From assembly GCA_048500255.1 (NCBI GenBank), contig JASNYH010000007.1, forward strand, positions 1 through 64,000: a stretch of DNA of 64,000 nucleotides. The letters are read 5' to 3'. This document shows positions 45,143-52,916 of the stretch, piece after piece. The notes below the pieces were generated by a model. It worked only from the letters and a program-made list of their open reading frames with translations. It did not search any database and was not told where the DNA came from. A program made the position numbers and the translations under genes. The DNA is from JAMHWF01 sp048500255. GTDB taxonomy: Bacteria; Pseudomonadota; Gammaproteobacteria; Burkholderiales; Burkholderiaceae_C. The first letter of the stretch is position 1; every line of letters begins with the position of its first letter.

Positions 45143-46410
45143 AGATCGCCATCGTCGGCAGCGGCATCGCCGGCAACGTCGCCGCGCACCGGCTGCACCG
45201 CGAGCACGACATCACCGTCTACGAGGCGGCCGGCCACGTCGGCGGCCACTCCCACACGCACGACGTCGAGCTCGACGGCAGGCACCATGCCGTCGACACC
45301 GGCTTCATCGTGTTCAACCGGCGCACCTATCCGCACTTCGTCGCGCTGCTCGACGAGCTGGGCGTCGCGTCGCAGGACAGCTCGATGAGCTTCTCGGTGC
45401 GCGACGAGCGCAGCGGCCTCGAGTACAACGGCACCTCGCTGAACGCGCTGTTCGCGCAGCGCCGCAACCTGCTGCGGCCGTCGTTCCTCGGCATGGTGCG
45501 CGACATCCTGCGCTTCAACCGCGAGGCGCCGGCGCTGCTCGAGCAGCCGGGCGGCGAGCTGCCGCTGGGCGAGCTGCTCGAACGCGGCCGCTACGGCCGC
45601 GCCTTCGTCGAGCACTACATCGTGCCGATGGGCGCGGCGATCTGGTCGACCGACGCGGGCTCGATGCTCGACTTCCCGGCGCGCTTCTTCGTGCGCTTCC
45701 TGCACCACCACGGCATGCTGAGCGTCGACGATCGGCCGGTCTGGCGCACCGTCAGCGGCGGCTCGGCGCGCTACGTCGAGCGGCTGGTCGCGCCGTTTCG
45801 CGACCGCATCCGGCTGCGCACGCCGGTGCAGCGGGTGCAGCGTCTGCCCGGCGGCGTGATCGTGCAGCCGCGCGGCGAGCCGGCGCAGCGCTACGACGCG
45901 CTCTTCCTCGCCTGCCACAGCGACCAGGCGCTCGCGCTGCTCGCCGACGCCAGCCCCGCCGAGCGCGAGGTGCTCGGCGCGATACCGTACCAGCGCAACG
46001 AGGCGGTGCTGCACACCGACGCGCGGCTGCTGCCGCGGCGGCGCCTGGCCCATGCGGCCTGGAACTACCACGTGCTGCCCGACCGCTCGCGCCCGGTGGC
46101 GCTGACCTATCACATGAACATCCTGCAGCGGCTCGACACGTCGCGCCCGCTGCTGGTGACGCTCAACCGCACCGACGAGATCGACCCGGCGCGCGTCATC
46201 GAGCGCATCACCTACCACCATCCGCTGTACACGCCGGCGTCGGTGGCGGCACAGGCGCGCCAGCGCGAGATCGACGGCGTGCGCGACACCTACTTCTGCG
46301 GCGCCTGGTGGCGCAACGGCTTCCACGAGGACGGCGTCGTCAGCGCGCTGGAGGCGGTGGCGCACTTCGAGGCCGATCATGCACAGCGCGCTGTACGTCG
46401 GTCGGCTTAG
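45139..46410 (+). CDS. FAD-dependent amine-oxidase-family oxidoreductase
   Basis: The 423-residue flavoprotein starts with the dinucleotide motif KIAIVGSGIAGNVAAHRL and an E/G-rich second strand (VYEAAGHVGGHSHTHDV). Conserved FIVFNRRTYPHF and YFCGAWWRNGFHEDGVVSALEAV lie near the ends. This is the family always paired with DUF1365 and a CFA-type enzyme. In alphaproteobacteria such genes belong to singlet-oxygen regulons and to lipid modification beyond cyclopropanation. It probably oxidises a methylated or unsaturated acyl chain. It overlaps the DUF1365 gene by 32 bp. Confidence 0.87.
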   Translation: MKIAIVGSGIAGNVAAHRLHREHDITVYEAAGHVGGHSHTHDVELDGRHHAVDTGFIVFNRRTYPHFVALLDELGVASQDSSMSFSVRDERSGLEYNGTSLNALFAQRRNLLRPSFLGMVRDILRFNREAPALLEQPGGELPLGELLERGRYGRAFVEHYIVPMGAAIWSTDAGSMLDFPARFFVRFLHHHGMLSVDDRPVWRTVSGGSARYVERLVAPFRDRIRLRTPVQRVQRLPGGVIVQPRGEPAQRYDALFLACHSDQALALLADASPAEREVLGAIPYQRNEAVLHTDARLLPRRRLAHAAWNYHVLPDRSRPVALTYHMNILQRLDTSRPLLVTLNRTDEIDPARVIERITYHHPLYTPASVAAQARQREIDGVRDTYFCGAWWRNGFHEDGVVSALEAVAHFEADHAQRAVRRSA

Positions 46411-47158
46411 GCATCGGCGCTTCGCGCCGACCGCGCACGCCTTCGACTATCCGGTGTGCATGGTCTGGCTCGACCTCGCCGAGCTGGGCGAGGTGTTCCG
46501 CGGCCGCTGGTTCTGGTCGACGCGACGGCCGGCCTGGGCGTGGCTGCGGCGTGCCGACTACCTCGGCGATCCGCGCGTGCCGCTCGACCAGGCGGTGCGC
46601 GATCGCGTCGAGGCCGAGACCGGACGCCGGCCCGCCGGTCCGGTGCGGCTGCTGACGGTGCTGCGCATGTTCGGCCACGCCTTCAACCCGGTGAGCTTCT
46701 ACTACTGCTACGACGCCGCCGGCGAACGCGTCGAGACGATCGTCGCCGAGATCACCAACACGCCGTGGAACGAGCGGCACGCCTACGTGCTGCCGGCGGC
46801 TGCAAGCCGCGGTGCCGGCGCGACGCTGCGCTTCGCCTTCGACAAGACGTTCCACGTGTCGCCCTTCATGCCGATGCAGGTCCGCTACGACTGGCGCTTC
46901 AGCGCGCCCGGCCCGCAACTCGTCGTGCACATGCGCAACCTCGACGACGGCGGCGCGCCGCTGTTCGACGCGACGCTCGCGCTGCAGCGGCGCGAGATCG
47001 ACGGCCGCTCGCTGGCCGCGGCGCTGCTGCGGTTTCCGGCCGCGTCGCTGCGCGTGCTGGCGGCGATCTATTGGCAGGCGCTGCGCCTGTGGGTCAAGCG
47101 GGTGCCCTTCCACGTCCACCCCGCCAAGCGAATCGAGATCGAGGAGAAGAGTTCATGA
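46379..47158 (+). CDS. DUF1365 protein
   Basis: The 259-residue protein has the DUF1365 pattern (SALYVGRLRHRRFAPTAHAF, FGHAFNPVSFYYCYD, EITNTPWNERHAYVL, KTFHVSPFMPM). It is always found between the flavin oxidoreductase and a CFA synthase. The function is unknown, and many conserved His, Asn and Tyr residues hint at an enzyme or lipid-binding role. It overlaps the flavin oxidoreductase gene by 32 bp and the CFA synthase by 4 bp, one of the tightest arrangements in the window. Confidence 0.9.
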   Translation: MHSALYVGRLRHRRFAPTAHAFDYPVCMVWLDLAELGEVFRGRWFWSTRRPAWAWLRRADYLGDPRVPLDQAVRDRVEAETGRRPAGPVRLLTVLRMFGHAFNPVSFYYCYDAAGERVETIVAEITNTPWNERHAYVLPAAASRGAGATLRFAFDKTFHVSPFMPMQVRYDWRFSAPGPQLVVHMRNLDDGGAPLFDATLALQRREIDGRSLAAALLRFPAASLRVLAAIYWQALRLWVKRVPFHVHPAKRIEIEEKSS

Positions 47159-48396
47159 ACGACACCACGCTGATCGAATGGTCGCGCGCGCGCCCGCGCG
47201 CCACGGCCGCGAGCGCGCTGGCCCGCCGCCTCGTGCACGCGCGGCTGGCGCGCCTGCGCGAGGGGCGGCTGCGCCTGCACGAGGGCGGACGGGTGCTCGA
47301 GTTCGGCGACGCGGGCGCCGGCGGCGCGCCCGACGCGTCGCTGACGGTGCTCGATCCGGCGATGTATGCCGAGGTCGCGTTCGGCGGCTCGGTCGGCGCC
47401 GGCGAGTCGTACATGCTCGGCCACTGGCGCAGCGACGACTTGACCGCGGTGCTGCGGCTGCTGCTGCGCAACCGCGACGCGCTCGACGCGATGGAGACCG
47501 GGCTGGCCCGGCTGTCGGCGCCGCTGCGCGGGCTGTTCCATCGCCTGCGCGCCAACACCCGCGCCGGCGCGCGGCGCAACATCGCGGCGCACTACGACCT
47601 CGGCAACGACTTCTTCGAACTCATGCTCGACGAGACGATGATGTACTCGTGCGCGCTGTTCGAGCGAGCCGGCATGACGCTGGCCGAGGCGTCGGTCGCC
47701 AAGCTCGACGCCATCTGCCGCCGGCTCGAGCTGCGCCCGGGCGACCGCGTGCTGGAGATCGGCACCGGCTGGGGCGGCTTCGCGCTGCACGCCGCCGCCC
47801 GCTACGGCTGCCACGTGACGACGACGACGATCTCGCGCCGGCAGTTCGAGCGCGCGCGCGAGCGCGTGAGCGCCGCCGGGCTGGCCGACCGCGTCGAGGT
47901 GCTGCTCGAGGACTACCGCGACCTCGGCGGCCGCTACGACAAGCTGGTCTCGATCGAGATGATCGAGGCGATCGGCCATCGCCAGTTCGAGACCTTCTTC
48001 GCCCGCTGCGCCGAGCGGCTCGTGCCCGGAGGGCGCATGCTGCTGCAGTCGATCACGATCGCCGACCGCCACTACGCGCGCGCTCGCGACGAGGTCGACT
48101 TCATCAAGCGCTACGTCTTCCCCGGCTGCTGCATACCGTCGCTGGCGGCGCTGGTGCAGGCGGCGTCCGACGGCGGCTCGCTGCGCGTCGAGCGCGTCGA
48201 CGACATCGGCATCCACTACGCGGCCACGCTCGCCGCCTGGCGCGCCAACTTCTTTGCTCGGCTCGATCGGGTGCGCGCGCTCGGCTATCCGGACGAGTTC
48301 GTGCGCATGTGGGACTTCTACCTGAGCTACTGCGAAGCCGGCTTCGCCGAGCGCGCGCTCGGCGACGTGCAGATGCTGCTGGCGCGCGACCGCTGA
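47155..48396 (+). CDS. cfa: Cyclopropane-fatty-acyl-phospholipid synthase family protein
   Basis: The 413-residue protein has the full CFA layout: an N-terminal lipid-binding domain (about 30-125, with SYMLGHW) and a SAM methyltransferase core. Core motifs are AHYDLGNDFFELMLDETMMYSCALF, VLEIGTGWGGFALHAA, SIEMIEAIG and FIKRYVFPGCCIPS with the active-site Cys region. It adds a methylene or methyl group to the double bond of a membrane phospholipid acyl chain. The gene ends the light-controlled run, coupled by ATGA to DUF1365. Confidence 0.9.
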   Translation: MNDTTLIEWSRARPRATAASALARRLVHARLARLREGRLRLHEGGRVLEFGDAGAGGAPDASLTVLDPAMYAEVAFGGSVGAGESYMLGHWRSDDLTAVLRLLLRNRDALDAMETGLARLSAPLRGLFHRLRANTRAGARRNIAAHYDLGNDFFELMLDETMMYSCALFERAGMTLAEASVAKLDAICRRLELRPGDRVLEIGTGWGGFALHAAARYGCHVTTTTISRRQFERARERVSAAGLADRVEVLLEDYRDLGGRYDKLVSIEMIEAIGHRQFETFFARCAERLVPGGRMLLQSITIADRHYARARDEVDFIKRYVFPGCCIPSLAALVQAASDGGSLRVERVDDIGIHYAATLAAWRANFFARLDRVRALGYPDEFVRMWDFYLSYCEAGFAERALGDVQMLLARDR

Positions 48397-48440
48397 GCAA
48401 CGCCTCGGCGGATGCGCTCGCGGACGGCAGGTCGCCGCGA

Positions 48441-49259
48441 TCAGGCGCTGCGCATCGCCGCCGTCGGTGCAGACGGCGAACCGGACGCGACGGCGCTCGG
48501 CATGGCCAGCAAGCCGTCGCCGGCCCAGCGGCGCAGCCAGGCCACGGCCTGCGTCAGCGGCGCATCGGCACCGACGGAGGCTTCGAGCCACGTGCCCAGC
48601 GGCAGGCCCGGCTGTCGCGCGAGGCGCGCGAGCGCCGTCGCCTCGCCGGCGTCGAGCGTGCGCCAGCGCGGCTGCAGCGCGTCGCGCCAGACCAGCAGCG
48701 AGTGCGCCAGCCCGGTCGGAGCCGGCACGTCGGCGTCGACGCCGCGGTCGCGCGCGTCGGCCAGCGCATGCCAGGCCGGCGCCACCGCCCAGGCCAGCTC
48801 GAGCACGCTCACGTGCGGTTGAAGCTGCAGCGCGACGCCGGCCCAGTCCTGCGGCGCGAGCGCTTCGAGCCGGGCGACATCGACGGCAGGCAGCGCGGCG
48901 GCGTCGAACGCGCCGCGCAGCGCCCAGTCGAGCCGCGCGAGGTCGGCGAGTGCCGGATGCGGCAGCGCCGGCCAGGCCGCCATGAAGTCGGCCAGGCGGT
49001 CGCCGAACCAGCGGATGCTCGGCTCGCGCGGCGGGTGCGCGGCGAGGTAGTCGTCGGCGAGTGCGTCGAACGCCTCGTCGCCGAGGGCGCGGTGCAGCAC
49101 GTCGTAGTTGTCGCGCAGCGCGGCTCGCAGGCGGGCTCGGTAGGCGTGGCGGTAGACGTCGAGCCCGCGCGCGGCGCGCTCGCCGCGCAGCAGCGCGAGG
49201 CCGTCGCCCTGCCCGAGCACGGCCGACTGCAACGCGGTCTGCAGCTCGTGCAGGTTCAT
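48441..49259 (-). CDS. bufC: DUF2063 protein, BufC-like partner of the bufferin maturase
   Basis: The 272-residue protein has the DUF2063 N-terminal region (LHELQTALQSAVLGQG, RGLDVYRHAYRARLRAALRDNYDVLHRALGD, YLAAHPPREPSIRWFGDRLADFM). A helical C-terminal half follows. In bufferin systems this family is the partner subunit that presents the peptide to the MNIO enzyme BufB. ATG 49259 overlaps the bufB stop by ATGA; the longer frame from 49412 lies entirely within bufB. It is named by family and context. Confidence 0.88.
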   Translation of the reverse strand: MNLHELQTALQSAVLGQGDGLALLRGERAARGLDVYRHAYRARLRAALRDNYDVLHRALGDEAFDALADDYLAAHPPREPSIRWFGDRLADFMAAWPALPHPALADLARLDWALRGAFDAAALPAVDVARLEALAPQDWAGVALQLQPHVSVLELAWAVAPAWHALADARDRGVDADVPAPTGLAHSLLVWRDALQPRWRTLDAGEATALARLARQPGLPLGTWLEASVGADAPLTQAVAWLRRWAGDGLLAMPSAVASGSPSAPTAAMRSA

Positions 49260-50098
49260 GCCGTCAGCGCCTCGAAGCTGCGCGCCGCGACGGCGCGCGC
49301 CGTGGCCAGTTCGTCGAGCAGCGCGGCGAGCGGCGGGATGTCGTCGTCGCGCTCGATCATCGTGGGCACCGTCCGGCCGAGCCGGCGCAGCGCATGGGCG
49401 TAGAGCTCCCACACCTCCGGGCGGACGTCGTGGTCGTGGGTGTCGATGACGAAACCGCCCTGGTCCTCGTGGCCGGCGAGGTGGATCTGCACGACGGCGT
49501 CGGCCGGCAGCCGGTCGATGAAGGCCGCCGGGTCGACGCCGTGGTTGCGATGGTTGACGTAGACATTGTTGACGTCAAGCAGCAGCCGGCAGCCGGTCTC
49601 GTACACCAGCGTCGCGACGAACTCGGCCTCGTCCATCTCGTCGGCGGCGAACTGCAGATAGCTGCTGACGTTCTCGATCACGAGCGGCGCGCCGAGCGCG
49701 TCCTGAACGGCCGCGATGCGCGGGCGCAGGTGGTCGAGCGCGGCGCGCGTCGACGGCATCGGCAGCAGGTCGTGCAGCTGGCCGTGCGCCGTGCCGGTCC
49801 AGCACAGGTGATCGCTGACCCAGCCGGGCTGCACTCGGCGCACGACGTCGCGCAAGGCACGCAGGTAGTCGCCGCGCAGCGGTGCGGTGCTGCCGAGGTT
49901 GAGGCTCACGCCGTGCAGCACGACGGGATAGCGTTCGCGCAGCCGCTCGAACTGGTGCCACGGCGAGCCGCCGCCGACCATCAGGTTCTCCGTGATGAAC
50001 TCGAGCCAGTCGGGCCGGCCGGGCCAGCGCTCGTCGCTGGCGCGCGCCAGGTCCGCGTAGTGGGGCGTGCGGGCGCCGAGCCCGAAGCCGTGGATCAT
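49256..50098 (-). CDS. bufB: MNIO (DUF692) enzyme, BufB-like bufferin maturase
   Basis: The 280-residue protein is a TIM-barrel multinuclear iron oxidase, with GFGLGARTPHYADL at the start, DWLEFITENLM and VLHGVSLNLGS. Metal-ligand segments SDHLCWTG, VIENVSSYLQF, LLLDVNNVYVNHRNHG and QIHLAGHED follow. MNIO enzymes oxidise peptide cysteines into heterocycles such as thiooxazoles. It lies 69 bp after the bufA gene on the same strand and overlaps bufC, so the substrate is clear by context. Confidence 0.92.
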   Translation of the reverse strand: MIHGFGLGARTPHYADLARASDERWPGRPDWLEFITENLMVGGGSPWHQFERLRERYPVVLHGVSLNLGSTAPLRGDYLRALRDVVRRVQPGWVSDHLCWTGTAHGQLHDLLPMPSTRAALDHLRPRIAAVQDALGAPLVIENVSSYLQFAADEMDEAEFVATLVYETGCRLLLDVNNVYVNHRNHGVDPAAFIDRLPADAVVQIHLAGHEDQGGFVIDTHDHDVRPEVWELYAHALRRLGRTVPTMIERDDDIPPLAALLDELATARAVAARSFEALTA

Positions 50099-50167
50099 GG
50101 GGCGGGTCGCGCATGCGTCGTCGACGCGCGGGCGGCACCGCCTGCCCGCCGTCGATCTCGCGGCCGA

Positions 50168-50425
50168 TCAGCTGATGACGGTACCGCCGGCCTTGGTGCA
50201 CTCGGCCGCGCTCTTCTTCGACTGCCAGCCCTGGCCCTTGCAGCTGTTGTGGCCCTTGCAGTCGTTCTTGGCGGTCTTGCACTCGCTCGTGCCCTTGCAG
50301 CTGTTGACGCCGGCGCACTTGACGGAAGCGTCCTTCATGTCGGCCGCCTGGCCGGCGAGCGGCGCGGCGAACAGGGCGGCGGCGGCAGCGGCCAGGGCGA
50401 GGCCGGTCTTGACGGGGGTGTGCAT
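50168..50425 (-). CDS. bufA: Bufferin (DUF2282) copper-binding peptide precursor
   Basis: The 85-residue precursor has a signal peptide (TGLALAAAAAALFAAPLAGQAA) and a mature peptide with six Cys at 37, 43, 49, 56, 62 and 76. Repeating Cys-Lys steps (SCKG, ECKT, DCKG, SCKG, ECTK) mark it as DUF2282. Bufferins bind copper after some Cys are converted by BufB and are secreted to the periplasm. The ORF start is set by ATG 50425. It is preceded by an ECF-type promoter at 50495-50521. Which Cys are modified cannot be told from the sequence. Confidence 0.9.
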   Translation of the reverse strand: MHTPVKTGLALAAAAAALFAAPLAGQAADMKDASVKCAGVNSCKGTSECKTAKNDCKGHNSCKGQGWQSKKSAAECTKAGGTVIS

Positions 50426-50494
50426 GGTCGATGGCTCCGTGGTGGTTGGAAGCGCGTGCCCCGGTCCGGATTCGAGCCGGCGGCCGCACTTGCC

Positions 50495-50521
50495 AATCGC
50501 TGGGACCGCACGAAAGGTTAC
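50495..50521 (-). promoter_or_regulatory. ECF sigma-factor promoter of the bufferin operon
   Basis: On the minus strand GTAACC (50521-50516) and CGATT (50499-50495) are exactly 16 bp apart, 70 to 96 bp before the bufA ATG. GTAACC with a CGA-type -10 is the pattern of ECF promoters such as SigF, which controls bufferin-type genes in Caulobacter. No sigma factor gene lies in the window, so the sigma must be encoded elsewhere. Confidence 0.6.
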
Positions 50522-50571
50522 GCGGCATCGCGGCGCGCGGGGGCGCCACCATCCAATGCGTGCAGCGACGG

Positions 50572-51288
50572 CTAGCCGAGCAGTTGCTGCGGCACGTCGT
50601 CGGACGGACGTTGCGCGTCGGCCCGTGCCAGCGCCATCCACACCGCGAACGGCACCCGCATCGCCCGCCGCGGCGCCGGGCGCAGCACGTCGAACGCGGT
50701 CGCGCCCGCGACCAGCACGCCGCAGTCGTCGGGCACGTCGCGCTCGTCGCCGATGCCCTCCTGCAGCACGTACCAGCACTGGCTGGCCAGCGCCAGATAG
50801 GCGGCGCGCTTGGCATGGCGCCTGACGTCGGCGAGCAGGTCGGCGCGGCGCACCTTCACCTCGTGCGCGACGGGCTCGACGCAGTCCTCGACCGTGGTGT
50901 GACGGATCGAATAGACGTCGGGGCGTGCAACGGCCCAGGTCGTGGCGCCGCCGTCGGCCGCGAGCGGCGCGCGCAGCGCCAGCCCGCGCCACACCACCCG
51001 GCCGGCGCGCTGCATCTCGCGCGCCACGCGCTCGACCAGCGCCTCGTGCGCGTCGAGCGCGGCGCGGTTCTTCTGCAGTGACGCGGCGATGACGCGCACG
51101 CCGGCATCGGTGACGCGCAGTGTGTCGCGGCCGGCGGCGTCGCGCTCGCGCTCGAGCAGGCCGGCAGCCAGCAGCTCGGCCTCGACCGCGTCACAGCACG
51201 GCCAGCCGGCCGATCGCCACACGTCGCGCAGGCGGCGCGCGTGCGTGCGCGTCAGCGGGCACGGCAGCAGGGGCGGCGGGGCATCCAT
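50572..51288 (-). CDS. MmcB-like / PD-(D/E)XK nuclease-fold protein (tentative)
   Basis: The 238-residue protein has an N-terminal winged-helix-like part (about 5-75) and a central segment VEPVAHEVKVRRADLLADVRR (from about 142). It continues to YLALASQCWYVLQEG and DCGVLVAG. The E-x-K after an acidic residue and the later aromatic/Gln helix are as in MmcB-type PD-(D/E)XK proteins of DNA repair. The match is by pattern, so the function is tentative. ATG 51288 was chosen because the frame upstream overlaps the kinase gene and a LexA-like box lies 9 bp before it. Confidence 0.55.
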   Translation of the reverse strand: MDAPPPLLPCPLTRTHARRLRDVWRSAGWPCCDAVEAELLAAGLLERERDAAGRDTLRVTDAGVRVIAASLQKNRAALDAHEALVERVAREMQRAGRVVWRGLALRAPLAADGGATTWAVARPDVYSIRHTTVEDCVEPVAHEVKVRRADLLADVRRHAKRAAYLALASQCWYVLQEGIGDERDVPDDCGVLVAGATAFDVLRPAPRRAMRVPFAVWMALARADAQRPSDDVPQQLLG

Positions 51289-51296
51289 CGCTGCCA

Positions 51297-51312
51297 CTCT
51301 ATCTCCGTCCAG
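51297..51312. promoter_or_regulatory. LexA-like box before the MmcB-like gene
   Basis: CTCTATCTCCGTCCAG on the plus strand is identical at 14 of 16 positions to the LexA-like box before the helicase gene at 54581. It lies 9 to 24 bp upstream of the MmcB-like start. It deviates from perfect CTG-N10-CAG symmetry in one half, so the assignment is tentative. Confidence 0.4.
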
Positions 51313-51368
51313 TGCGCGCGCAGGCAGGTCGGCCGCCAGCCGCGGCCCGGCGCGCCGGCACGCATGGC

Positions 51369-52916
51369 TCAACGGCTCGTCGCGCGCAGCAACGCCGCCA
51401 GGTCGTCGGCACCGACCGGCTTGAGCAGGTGGTGATCGAACCCGGCGCTCGCCATGCGCTGCCGATCCCGTTCCTGGCCCCACCCCGTCAATGCGATCAG
51501 CGTCATCGCCCGGCCACCCGGCAGCGCGCGCACATGCCGCGCGAGGTCGCATCCGTCCATGACGGGCATGCCGATGTCCAGCAGCGCGAGGTCGAAGCGC
51601 CGGTCCGCGACCAGGCGCAGGGCATCAGCGCCGTTGTAGGCGGCGGCGACCTCGGCGCCCATCGCGCGCAGCAGCTCCGTCAGCGTGTCCGCGGCATCCC
51701 GGTTGTCGTCGACGACGAGCACGGTGCGCTCGACGCAGCCGTCGCTCCAGCCGGCGGTAAGCGCGGCCGGCGACCGCGTGCTCGCCGCATCGATGGCGAG
51801 CGGCAGCTGCACCGTGAACGTGGCGCCCCGGTGCAGGCCGGCGCTCGCGGCCGTGACACTGCCGCCGTGCAGCTCGACGAGCGTCTTCACCAGCGTGAGC
51901 CCGATGCCGAGCCCGCCCTGCGCCGTCTTCGACGCTCCGCTGACCTGCACGAACATCTCGAAGATGGCCCTCAGCATGTCGGGCTCGAGCCCGATGCCGG
52001 AGTCGCGCACCTCGACCACGGCGTGCTCGCCGTCGCGGCGCGCCGACACGGCGACCTGGCCTCCGGGTGGCGTGTACTTGGCCGCATTGTTCAGCAGGTT
52101 CGCGAACACCTGCGTCAGCCTCACCGCGTCGCCGCGCACACGCAGCGGCTCGTCGGCAACTTCGATCGCCACGGCATGGCGTGCCGCGTCCATCAACGGC
52201 CGGCTCAACTCGATCGCATCCCCGAGCACGGCGTCGAGCCGCACGGGCATGAACTGCAGGTCGACCGTGCCCCGTGTGACCCGCGAGACGTCCATCAGGT
52301 CGTCGACCAGCCGGACCATGTGCTCGACCTGGCGGCGCATCAGTTCGTGGTGACGCTCCAGGGCCCCCGGATCGAGCGACCGGCCCGCCAGCAGCGCCAG
52401 CGTCGTGCGGATCGGCGCCAGTGGATTGCGCAGTTCGTGCGCCAGCGTGGCCAGGAACTCCGTCTTGCGCCGATCCGCGAGGTGCAGCTCCTCGAGACGC
52501 GCCCGAAGCTCGTACTGGCGTTGCCTCGCGCGCAGCGTCGAGCGTGCCGCGCTGACGAGCGAGGCGACACGCACCGGCCGCTCGATGACCGTCGCGTTGG
52601 GCAGCTTGCTCATCACCTCGGCGATGGCGTAGGAGTCGGCGCCTTGACGCGCCAGCACGAGCACCGGCACGTCCGACCAGGGCGGCTGGCAGTCCAGGGC
52701 GGCGGCGAGCTCGGCCTGGTCGGCCTTCGTGAGCACCTCCTCGGCCACCATCAGCGCGCCGGCACCACGCGCGAGCTCGCGGGCCAGATCGGCCATGTCG
52801 GCGCACGCGAGGGCGTCGATTCCGGATCGCGTCAGGACGTCGCGCGTCATCCGGGCATCCCGCGCCGTCGCCACGCGCAGCAGGATGCGCCGCTCGAGAT
52901 CCGGTCTAGGGCTCAC
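51369..52916 (-). CDS. Hybrid sensor histidine kinase with C-terminal receiver
   Basis: The 515-residue protein starts with a receiver-like domain lacking the phospho-Asp (about 10-125, ALMVAEEVLTKADQAEL; MEDS-like). HisKA follows with His160 (FLATLAHELRNPLAPI), then HATPase (NLLNNAAKYTPPGG, GSGIGLEP-like DSGIGLEP, GGLGIGLTLVKTLVELHGG). A C-terminal receiver (about 400-515, VLVVDDNRDAAD, LALLDIGMPVMDG) completes it. The GTG start at 52916 lies 11 bp inside the KaiC-like gene, so the two are coupled. With KaiC it forms a two-gene signalling unit; it has no membrane segment, so it is cytoplasmic. Confidence 0.9.
   Translation of the reverse strand: MSPRPDLERRILLRVATARDARMTRDVLTRSGIDALACADMADLARELARGAGALMVAEEVLTKADQAELAAALDCQPPWSDVPVLVLARQGADSYAIAEVMSKLPNATVIERPVRVASLVSAARSTLRARQRQYELRARLEELHLADRRKTEFLATLAHELRNPLAPIRTTLALLAGRSLDPGALERHHELMRRQVEHMVRLVDDLMDVSRVTRGTVDLQFMPVRLDAVLGDAIELSRPLMDAARHAVAIEVADEPLRVRGDAVRLTQVFANLLNNAAKYTPPGGQVAVSARRDGEHAVVEVRDSGIGLEPDMLRAIFEMFVQVSGASKTAQGGLGIGLTLVKTLVELHGGSVTAASAGLHRGATFTVQLPLAIDAASTRSPAALTAGWSDGCVERTVLVVDDNRDAADTLTELLRAMGAEVAAAYNGADALRLVADRRFDLALLDIGMPVMDGCDLARHVRALPGGRAMTLIALTGWGQERDRQRMASAGFDHHLLKPVGADDLAALLRATSR

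Noticed and set aside
50455..50500. tRNA-like T-arm sequence (CGGATTCGAGCCGG) before the bufferin operon
   Set aside because: Only a T-arm-like piece is present; no acceptor stem, anticodon arm or D-arm can be folded around it. The stretch is better explained as the leader of bufA downstream of the ECF promoter.
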